Positions 33,396-39,700 of a DNA stretch of 39,700 bases are shown here, piece by piece. A program made the position numbers and the translations under genes. Position 1 is the first letter of the stretch. The number at the start of each line of letters is the position of its first letter. The DNA comes from JAWKHR01 sp041394725 (GTDB taxonomy: Bacteria > Acidobacteriota > Vicinamibacteria > Vicinamibacterales > SCN-69-37): assembly GCA_041394725.1 (NCBI GenBank), contig JAWKHR010000055.1, positions 1 through 39,700 of the forward strand, written 5' to 3'. Below the pieces are notes generated by a model. The model made no database searches, was not told where the DNA came from, and was given only the letters and a program-made list of their open reading frames with translations.

Positions 33396-34871
33396 TCAGT
33401 TGGTGGGCAGTGCGATGAAGAAGGTCCGGCCGGCGCGTTCCGCGACGACCAGGGCGGGACGATCACGCTGGGTCGAGAGGGCCGCGCGCGCCTGCTCGGG
33501 CGTCGTCACGTCGCGGCCGTCGATCTTCCGGATGAGGTCGCCCTCCGCCAGCCCCGCGCGGGCCGCGCGGCCCGCCGGGTCGATGCTGGCCACGACGACA
33601 CCCGTCGTGTTGCGCGGGAGCCGCAGCGCCTGCGCCTGCTGCGGCGTCAGCGACTCGAGCGTCATCCCGAGCGCGTTGCTCTCGGCCGGCCCCGCCGCCT
33701 CGGCGGCGTCGGTCGGCATCTCGCCGAGCTTCACCGACACCTGGCGATGGTCGCCGTTCCGCAGGACGTCGAGCACGACGGTCGTGCCGGGCGCGCGCGA
33801 GCTGATGCGGTTGCGCAGGTCGTTCGAGCTGCGCACCGCCGTGCCGTCCACCTTCAGGACGACGTCGCCCTGCACGAGACCCGCCTCGTCGGCCGGGCTC
33901 TCCGGCGTGACCGAGGCGACGATCGCGCCCTCGACCGCGTCGAGCCCGAGGCTCCGCGCGAGGTCCGACGTGACCGGCTGCACCTCCACGCCGAGCATGC
34001 CGCGCCGCACGTGTCCCGTGCTGACGAGCTGCGTCATCACGTTCTGCGCCATGTTCGACGGGATGGCGAAGCCGATGCCGATGTTGCCGCCCGACGGCGA
34101 CATGATCTGCGAGTTGATGCCGACGAGCTCACCCGACGTGGTGATCAGCGCGCCGCCCGAGTTGCCCCGGTTGATCGGCGCGTCGGTCTGCAGGAAGTCC
34201 TCGTAGACCTGGTCGCTGCCGAGGCCCGTCGTCCGGCCCTTCGCGCTGACGATGCCCATCGTCACGGTCTGGCCGATGCCGAGCGGGTTGCCGACCGCCA
34301 GGACGACGTCACCGACACGGAGCCGATCGGAATCGGCGACCGCGATCGCCGGCAGGCCCGTCGCGTCGATCTTGAGCACGGCGAGATCGGTGGCCGGGTC
34401 GGTGCCGACGACCTTGCCCGGGAACGCCCGGCCGTCCGAGAGCGTCACGGTGACGTGCTCGGCGCCGTCCACGACGTGGTTGTTGGTCAGGATGGTGCCG
34501 TCGGCCGTCATGATGACGCCCGAGCCGAGGCCTTCCTGGATCGGCGCCGGACCCTGCTGCAGGTCGGGCGCGCCGAAGAAGCGGCGGAAGAACGGATCGT
34601 CCGGCAGGTTGAGCGCCGGCTGCGGCGTCGCGCGCTTCTCGATTTCGACCGTGACGACCGCCGGCAGCGCCCGGGCGACCGCGTCGGCGTAGGACGCCGT
34701 CGCGAGCGGTGTCGTCGCCGGCGCCGCCGGCGTGGCGGTCACCGCGGACCCGGCGGCCGTCGCCGACAGGTGCGGTTCGAACTGGTTGACGCCGAAGGCG
34801 GCGAGTCCGCCGGCCAGCACCAGGGCCGGCACGGTCACCCGCCACTTGCGAAGCAATGGCCGGAAAGTCAT
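33396..34871 (-). CDS. htrA: HtrA/DegP-type periplasmic serine protease with two PDZ domains
   Basis: A 491-residue protein. An N-terminal hydrophobic segment (VTVPALVLAGGLAAFGVN) acts as signal peptide or anchor. The trypsin-like domain carries the full triad: His132 in TNNHVV, Asp162 in TDLAVLK, Ser238 in GNSGGAL. PDZ1 (about 290-385, GMLGVEVQPV) and PDZ2 (about 400-488, GVVVASIDPAGRAARAGLAEGDLI) follow. It degrades or refolds damaged envelope proteins. ATG 34871 has GGAGG about 10 bases upstream. It lies just before the two-component operon in the same direction and may belong to its regulon. The region upstream holds a short AT-rich patch (34969-34980) but no clear promoter. Confidence 0.95.
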   Translation of the reverse strand: MTFRPLLRKWRVTVPALVLAGGLAAFGVNQFEPHLSATAAGSAVTATPAAPATTPLATASYADAVARALPAVVTVEIEKRATPQPALNLPDDPFFRRFFGAPDLQQGPAPIQEGLGSGVIMTADGTILTNNHVVDGAEHVTVTLSDGRAFPGKVVGTDPATDLAVLKIDATGLPAIAVADSDRLRVGDVVLAVGNPLGIGQTVTMGIVSAKGRTTGLGSDQVYEDFLQTDAPINRGNSGGALITTSGELVGINSQIMSPSGGNIGIGFAIPSNMAQNVMTQLVSTGHVRRGMLGVEVQPVTSDLARSLGLDAVEGAIVASVTPESPADEAGLVQGDVVLKVDGTAVRSSNDLRNRISSRAPGTTVVLDVLRNGDHRQVSVKLGEMPTDAAEAAGPAESNALGMTLESLTPQQAQALRLPRNTTGVVVASIDPAGRAARAGLAEGDLIRKIDGRDVTTPEQARAALSTQRDRPALVVAERAGRTFFIALPTN

Positions 34872-35071
34872 GTGTGAGCCTCCTCCGTGGTTGCAGGGAC
34901 CCGCGGTCCCCGGTCTCTGTAGAGGTAGGACGCCGCGGGACCTTTCGGCGGCATTGCCCGGACATGACATTTTTGAAAGGTTCGGGCCGGGCCCGGGAGA
35001 GGGGCCCCGCCGGGTGTTCAAGGGCCGGCCGGTTTCAACCGATAGTGAGGACAGATACCGGGGTAGAGGCC

Positions 35072-35392
35072 ATGACCGTCGAACGCCGCCGCCACATCCG
35101 CTACCGCCACCCCCTGGAGGCCGTCTGGCAGGGGGCGTCGGGGGCCTCGCGGTGCCGGCTGAGCGATCTCAGCGCCGGCGGGTGCTTCGTGCAGTCGCTG
35201 GCCACGCCGGCCAGCGGGGAACTCACCGCGCTCACGCTCTCGCTCGGAGACGGCCGCCTGCTCGCGGTGACGGGCCGGGTGGCCTACGTCGAGCCCGGCA
35301 TGGGGTTCGCCATCGAGTTCACCGGGCTGGCCGACGAGACGCGGGCCCGTCTGGAGCAGTTCCTCTCCACCCGGCAGCGCCTCGCGTCCTGA
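35072..35392 (+). CDS. PilZ-domain protein (c-di-GMP binding)
   Basis: A 106-residue single PilZ domain. Both parts of the c-di-GMP site are present: RxxxR in ERRRHIRYR near the start and DLSAGG (D/NxSxxG) at residues about 31-36. The barrel continues with GRVAYVEPGMGFAIEFTGL and a final helix. Single-domain PilZ proteins pass the c-di-GMP signal to motility or polysaccharide machinery. GAGG lies close before the ATG. It converges on the glycosyltransferase gene with a gap of 10 bases, too short for a classical terminator. Confidence 0.9.
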   Translation: MTVERRRHIRYRHPLEAVWQGASGASRCRLSDLSAGGCFVQSLATPASGELTALTLSLGDGRLLAVTGRVAYVEPGMGFAIEFTGLADETRARLEQFLSTRQRLAS

Positions 35393-35402
35393 CGCCGAGG
35401 CC

Positions 35403-37577
35403 CTAGCGAATCCGTTCGAGCGCCTGCCGGACCTGGCCCGCCAGGGCATGCCGGGGATCGATCTGCAGCGCGGTCTCGCTGTGCAGGCGGGCCTGTTCGT
35501 ATCGCCCGAGTTGCAGCTCGCAGTAGGCGAGATGGGCGGCCGAGTCGGCGCTGCGCGGGTCGAGCCGCAGCGCCTCCGCCAGTTCGCGTGCGGCCGTGTC
35601 GTATTGCTGGCGCACGAGGAGGTTGAGGCCGAGCTGCTGGCGCGCGCCCGCCTGGTCGGGCCGGATCTGGACCGCCCGCTGGAAGAACGGCGTCGCGAGC
35701 TCGGGCGCCTGCGCCTCCATCGCGAGGCGGCCCACCCGCAGCCACGGTTCGGGATCGCCGGTGTCGGGCGGCTGGATCTTCGGAATGACCGCCGTCGCGC
35801 CCGGCAGGTCGCCCTGGGCGATGAGCGCGGACGCCAGATCGAAACCCGCCATCGGAATCTCGGTGCCGCCGTCGAAGCCGCGCCTGAGGTGCGGGAGTGC
35901 CTCGGCGGTCCTGCCGGTCTGGAGCAGCGCCTGCCCGAGCGCGTACTCCGTGTTCGGGCGGCCGGGATCGACCTCGAGGCCGCGGGTGAGCAGCGGCACG
36001 GCGCGCTCCGCCTGGCCCCCGACGAGCAGCTGCAGGCCGACGCCGTAGTACGCGGCGCCCGGCCGCGGCGGATGATCCGCCTCGAGTCGCGCGACCCACT
36101 GGTCGGCCTCGTCGTAGCGCTGGAGGATCACGAGCCGCTGCGCCATCCGCAGTCCCTCTTCCCAGCGTCCGTCACGCAGGCCGAGTGGCCAGTTCGCGGC
36201 GACGAGCAGCGCGGCCGCCGCGACCGCCGGCACGGCCAGCGCCTGGCGCCGCGTCGCCCAGAGGCGCAGCCCGACGTCGACGGCCGCACCGGCGCCGATG
36301 CAGAGCGGGACGAGCAGCGGCAGCCGGTACCGCTCGGCGACGAAGAAGAGCGCGACCGCGGCGGCGTAGGCCGGGACGAACGCGGCCCACGCCACGTAGG
36401 CCGGCAGCCGGTCGCGCGGCGCCGCCACGACGAGGCCGACCAGGCCCAGCGGAATCAGCAGCCAGGGGCCGACCGCGTAGAACCGCAGCATCGTCCGCGC
36501 GTCCCACGCGTAGAAGGGGAAGCTGTACGGCAGCGCGACGTACTGGGCATGGAAGACGAGCCCCAGCTTCTTCAGGAACAGGCGCGCGGCCTGGGCGGGG
36601 TGGCCGAGGATCCAATCGCGCGCGAGCCCCACGAAGTAGTCGGACGTCTCGGCGTCGGTCATCGCTCGGCCGGTTGCGCGCTCGGCCACGCGCCGCGCGT
36701 CCCGGGATTGTCCGGCGATGCTGGGGCTGATGCCGGGGACCTGCTGGTAGAAGCCGGTCGCCTGCTCGTTGTTCCCGATGTAGAGGTTCAGGCCGCCGTG
36801 CGAGGAGACGAGCGACCACTCGTGGGCGACGACCACGTTCCGGACCGCGACCGGCGCGAGGCCCGCGAGCAGGCCGGCCGCGAGCAGCACCGACAGACGC
36901 CAGCGGCGCAGCGCCAGCAGCACGACCACGAGGCCCGCGGCGGCGAGCAGCACGTTCGGGCGGTTCAGGCTCTGGAGTCCGAACATCGCGCCCGCCAGGA
37001 CCAGCCCTCGGCGATCCTCCCGCGCCAGGCCGAACGCGAGGGCGAGGAGGGCGACGGAGGTGAGGAACGGATCGACCGCGGCCTGCAGCAGCAGCACTTC
37101 ATAGAAGGTGAAGAGCCCGGTGAGGGCGGCGAGGCCCGCGGCAATCCAGGCGGCTCGAGTGCCGAACCAGATGCGGGCCGTCAGGAAGATGGCGCCGACC
37201 GCGAGGGTCCCGAGCAGGACCTGCGCCACGCGGATGGCGGTGAACGACCCGGTCAGCGCCAGTCCGGCGGCCATGACGTAGATGTAGAGCGGCGAGACGT
37301 AGTAGAGGCCGGGCCCGAGCCCGATGTTGCCAGCCACGACCTGCCGGGCGAGATCGGCGTACGCGGTCGTGTCGAGGCCGACTTCCGGCTGGGTCAGGGG
37401 ATGGTCCTTGAGCTGCAGGACGACGATCAGCTTCAGGACGAACGTGACGGCCAGGAGGATCGCGAGCGCGGACCAGGGGACGGCGCCGGCCGGAGTGGCC
37501 GGGCCGTCGGCGGCGCGTGCCGCCCGAGGGGCAGGACCGGCGATGGCGCGCCTGGCGCGCGAGCGGCGGCCGCTCAT
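35403..37577 (-). CDS. GT-C family membrane glycosyltransferase fused to TPR domain
   Basis: A 724-residue protein. Residues about 35-470 form a multi-pass membrane domain of the ArnT/PMT (GT39-like) kind. After helix 1 there is a short loop with an acidic residue pair region (PEVGLDTTAYADLARQV), the usual place of the catalytic Asp, and ALNRPNVLL-type motifs follow (LQSLNRPNVLLAAAG). The C-terminal 230 residues are tetratricopeptide repeats (for example VGLQLLVGGQAERAVPLLTRGLEVDPGRPNTEYALGQALLQTG) on the outside. Such enzymes move sugars from polyprenyl phosphate to proteins or glycans; the acceptor is unknown. A TACGCT hexamer (37612-37607) lies 29 bases before the ATG. Confidence 0.85.
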   Translation of the reverse strand: MSGRRSRARRAIAGPAPRAARAADGPATPAGAVPWSALAILLAVTFVLKLIVVLQLKDHPLTQPEVGLDTTAYADLARQVVAGNIGLGPGLYYVSPLYIYVMAAGLALTGSFTAIRVAQVLLGTLAVGAIFLTARIWFGTRAAWIAAGLAALTGLFTFYEVLLLQAAVDPFLTSVALLALAFGLAREDRRGLVLAGAMFGLQSLNRPNVLLAAAGLVVVLLALRRWRLSVLLAAGLLAGLAPVAVRNVVVAHEWSLVSSHGGLNLYIGNNEQATGFYQQVPGISPSIAGQSRDARRVAERATGRAMTDAETSDYFVGLARDWILGHPAQAARLFLKKLGLVFHAQYVALPYSFPFYAWDARTMLRFYAVGPWLLIPLGLVGLVVAAPRDRLPAYVAWAAFVPAYAAAVALFFVAERYRLPLLVPLCIGAGAAVDVGLRLWATRRQALAVPAVAAAALLVAANWPLGLRDGRWEEGLRMAQRLVILQRYDEADQWVARLEADHPPRPGAAYYGVGLQLLVGGQAERAVPLLTRGLEVDPGRPNTEYALGQALLQTGRTAEALPHLRRGFDGGTEIPMAGFDLASALIAQGDLPGATAVIPKIQPPDTGDPEPWLRVGRLAMEAQAPELATPFFQRAVQIRPDQAGARQQLGLNLLVRQQYDTAARELAEALRLDPRSADSAAHLAYCELQLGRYEQARLHSETALQIDPRHALAGQVRQALERIR

Positions 37578-37612
37578 GCGGGGCTCCCGGGGCTGGTCAT
37601 CCGACGAGCGTA

Positions 37613-37958
37613 CAGCAAAGGCCAGGAGGGCACCCGGCGAAAGGGGAAATGCGGGCTGCCCCGGCCCATGTCGCGTGTGGGCTGGAGGGCAGTAACATCA
37701 CGTGCTCGGCTGGAGCATGACGCTGGCTGATACTCGGTAGGAGTGTCTTCACGTCTATTACTCTGTATCAGTATCGCGTCGTTTTGGTGTTTTTCGGCCT
37801 GATTTCGCGCAATTGAGTCGTTGCAGCGCAGTCACTTCTCGCGCCTAATAAACCTCACCCCTGTGTAATGCGGCGTCGATTGTTCGAGTCACGATCCGCG
37901 CCGAGTCTGGTCCCGTTCGAACGTGCAGTCTGTTGTGGATCGTCCAGGAGGAGGAAAG
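37613..37958. other. 346-base AT-richer gap before the TonB receptor gene
   Basis: No gene is seen here. From about 37690 to 37880 the DNA is markedly richer in A and T than the rest of the window, with GTTTTGGTGTTTTTC at 37781-37795 and TAATAA at 37846-37851. TTGCAG at 37821-37826 with a 19-base spacer to TAATAA is a weak promoter candidate. GATACT (37730) and GTATCA (37765) hint at an imperfect inverted repeat. The gap probably holds the regulated promoter and long leader of the receptor gene. Confidence 0.45.
37946..37954 (+). promoter_or_regulatory. strong ribosome-binding site of the TonB receptor
   Basis: AGGAGGAGG lies just before two consecutive ATG codons (37959 and 37962). It is the strongest Shine-Dalgarno sequence in the window. 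Most genes here have none or a weak one, so high expression of the receptor is expected. Confidence 0.7.
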
Positions 37959-39700
37959 ATGATGCGAGTCCTTCGCGGGGCGCTGCTGACGGCAGCGATT
38001 CTCGCTTTGGCGGCCGGGTCGGCCTACGCGCAGGCGCGTGGCTCGATTTTCGGCAAGGTCACGGATGCGTCGGGTGGCGTGCTGCCCGGGGTGACGGTGA
38101 CCGTTGAGGGCACGGGCCTCCAGCAGCCGCTGGTGGGCGTGACCCAGTCGAGCGGGGCGTACCAGTTCCCCGTGGTGCCGATCGGCACCTACACCGTGAC
38201 GTTCGAGCTGGCGAGTTTCAAGAAGACGACCCGCCCGAACGTGGTCATCGTGTCCGGCTTCAACGCCGAGATCAACGGCGTGATGGAAGTCGGGTCCCTG
38301 TCCGAGGAGATGACGGTCACGGCGGCGGCCCCGGTCGTCGATACGAAGAAGACGACGACGGGCGCGACGTTCGACAAGGAGATCCTGGAGAACATCCCGA
38401 CGGCGCGCGACCCGTGGCAGATCATCAACATGACGCCGGGCGTCCAGGCCGGGCTGAACGTCGGGGGATCGTCCTCGGGGCAGCAGGTCGGCCTCTCGAT
38501 CTACGGCACGTCGTCGAACGTGCAGTGGAACCTCGAGGGCGGGTCGATCACCGACCTGTCGTCGAATTCGTCCCCCTCGTACTTCAACTTCGACTCGTTC
38601 GAGCAGATTCAGGTGGTGACGGGCGGCGGCGACGTGTCGGTGCAGTCGTCGGGCCTGTCGATCAACCTGGTGACCAAGTCGGGCTCGAACGTGTTCAAGG
38701 GCACGGCAGTCGGCACGTTCGAGAACGACGCCATGCAGGGCTCGAACGTCGACGAGGCGCTGTTCAACCGCGGCGCGGGCGGGTTCCTGTCGGGCAGCCC
38801 GATCAAGAAGATCTACAACGTGTCGGCCGAATACGGCGGGCCGATCAAGCGGAACCGGCTGTGGTGGTGGGCGTCGGCCGACCGCCAGGACATCAACACG
38901 GGCGTGCTGAACTTCTTCGACGTGTCGAAGGGCGGCTTCTGCGCGGACCTGGCCGAGGCGCAGCGCCTGGGCGCGCTGTCCGGGGCGATCACGTATGACA
39001 AGCTGCAGCAGGTGCAGGACTGCCTGTTCAACGACAAGACGGTCATCCGGGACCTGTCGTGGAAGTTCAACTACCAGCTGAACGCGTCGAACAAGTTCCA
39101 GTACCTGTTCCAGAGCGACAACAAGATCCGGAACAGCCGTGGGGCGAGCTCGACGACGGCGATTGAAGCGGCGACGCGGCAGTACTCGGACGCGCCGTGG
39201 AAGCTGCCGCTGCCGACGCACTCGATCACGCACACGTGGATCGCGACCGACAAGCTGGTGTTCAACAACCAGTACACCTACGTGCACGGCGGGTTCTTCC
39301 TGGACTTCCAGGACTACGACACCTGCGGCGACAGCCGGTACAACGGGTCGGACTCGTCGGCTGACTACACGCGGGCGGGCGACTGCCTGTGGAATCAGCA
39401 GCAGCTCACGAACCGCACCACGGGCTACCGCGAGCGGTCCCTCGGGTCGTCGTACCAGACGGTGCGTCACTCGACCGAGCTGAAGACGGACGCGACGTAC
39501 TTCCTGACGAACGTGCTGGGTGGCGACCACAGCCTGAAGTTCGGGCTGGGCTACCGGAAGAACCCGATCCTGAGCTTCTCGCACTACGGCGGTGGCGCGC
39601 GCGCCTGGTATCAGTGCGCGGGCAACCGCTCCGCCAACTGCGGCGACGGGCTCCCCGTGGCCGCCGGATCGGCGACGGGCCTGGTGCCGTATCGCGCGGA
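37959..39700 (+). CDS. Oar-like TonB-dependent receptor (partial, runs off right edge)
   Basis: The first 580 codons are in the window with no stop. The signal peptide is MMRVLRGALLTAAILALAAGSAYA, cut before QARGS. Residues about 27-110 are a carboxypeptidase-regulatory-like beta sandwich (GSIFGKVTDASGGVLPGVTVTVEG, SSGAYQFPVVPIGTYTVTFEL). The plug domain follows (about 130-240: ENIPTARDPWQIINMTPGV, FEQIQVVTGGGDVSVQSSGLSINLVTKSGSNVFKG), then outer-membrane barrel strands rich in aromatic residues. Acidobacteriota carry many such receptors, thought to import large substrates such as glycans. Several Cys pairs in the barrel loops (about residues 450-560) suggest disulfides. A long leftward frame over the same DNA (37845-39584) is a shadow. 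The second ATG (37962) is an alternative start. Confidence 0.92.
   Translation, partial: MMRVLRGALLTAAILALAAGSAYAQARGSIFGKVTDASGGVLPGVTVTVEGTGLQQPLVGVTQSSGAYQFPVVPIGTYTVTFELASFKKTTRPNVVIVSGFNAEINGVMEVGSLSEEMTVTAAAPVVDTKKTTTGATFDKEILENIPTARDPWQIINMTPGVQAGLNVGGSSSGQQVGLSIYGTSSNVQWNLEGGSITDLSSNSSPSYFNFDSFEQIQVVTGGGDVSVQSSGLSINLVTKSGSNVFKGTAVGTFENDAMQGSNVDEALFNRGAGGFLSGSPIKKIYNVSAEYGGPIKRNRLWWWASADRQDINTGVLNFFDVSKGGFCADLAEAQRLGALSGAITYDKLQQVQDCLFNDKTVIRDLSWKFNYQLNASNKFQYLFQSDNKIRNSRGASSTTAIEAATRQYSDAPWKLPLPTHSITHTWIATDKLVFNNQYTYVHGGFFLDFQDYDTCGDSRYNGSDSSADYTRAGDCLWNQQQLTNRTTGYRERSLGSSYQTVRHSTELKTDATYFLTNVLGGDHSLKFGLGYRKNPILSFSHYGGGARAWYQCAGNRSANCGDGLPVAAGSATGLVPYRA

Noticed and set aside
37845..39584. 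A leftward open frame of 579 codons
   Set aside because: The opposite strand encodes a textbook TonB-dependent receptor with signal peptide, regulatory domain and plug. The leftward protein is Arg/His/Val-rich low-complexity sequence.
1..39700. tRNA, rRNA, transposases, integrases and CRISPR arrays
   Set aside because: None could be recognised by eye; small structured RNAs cannot be excluded without a covariance search.

Overview
The window is GC-rich, densely coded bacterial chromosome. It most likely comes from an Acidobacteriota genome, probably the Vicinamibacteria side; this is inference from gene content, not from a marker gene. The pointers are three large stand-alone FtsX/MacB-type permeases of the ADOP kind (acidobacterial duplicated orphan permease) with no ATPase beside them, a PadR regulator paired with one of them, an Oar-like TonB-dependent receptor with an N-terminal carboxypeptidase-regulatory domain, and a sigma factor / zinc-finger anti-sigma / CHAT-TPR cluster. 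There are no rRNA or tRNA genes, CRISPR arrays, transposases or phage genes.

Layout. (1) 1-2417: a leftward operon (unknown secreted protein, Tat-exported DinB-fold protein, start of a third gene) faces a rightward ArsR regulator plus SRPBCC/AHSA1 protein; a perfect palindrome sits on the start and promoter of the leftward operon. (2) 2384-7742: an FGE-sulfatase-fold protein without the catalytic cysteines, an ECF-like sigma factor, a membrane anti-sigma factor, and a convergent exported CHAT protease with TPRs and a C-terminal membrane anchor. This looks like a signalling or surveillance module. (3) 7826-10949: a long hairpin over the ribosome-binding site of a padR gene, followed by its ADOP permease. 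(4) 10991-13794: an AAA/STAND-type ATPase and a B12-binding radical SAM enzyme, divergent. (5) 13917-18521: a second ADOP permease and a short-form glycogen branching enzyme, divergent. (6) 18652-20965: a cupredoxin lipoprotein converging on an ABC-F ATPase. (7) 21006-25800: a four-gene operon (TetR, 2Fe-2S, molybdopterin and FAD/4Fe-4S subunits) for an enzyme of the 4-hydroxybenzoyl-CoA reductase type. Every junction is a 4-base start/stop overlap, and two tandem palindromic operators lie upstream. (8) 25878-29737: PepSY-type membrane protein, third ADOP permease and a metal-dependent cyclase-family hydrolase, all leftward. (9) 29987-31189: two lipoproteins built from three copies of one small domain. 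(10) 31186-35392: an OmpR-type response regulator and histidine kinase, an HtrA-type protease and a PilZ protein. (11) 35403-39700: a membrane glycosyltransferase fused to TPRs, an unusually AT-rich promoter region, and a TonB-dependent receptor that runs off the right edge.

The genes work mostly as small independent units. A recurring theme is a TAnnnT -10-like hexamer 6-8 bases before the start codon, which suggests that many mRNAs here are leaderless. The best candidates for something undescribed are the sigma/anti-sigma/CHAT/FGE-like cluster, the hairpin that masks the padR ribosome-binding site, and the missing start of the tetR gene behind its double operator.
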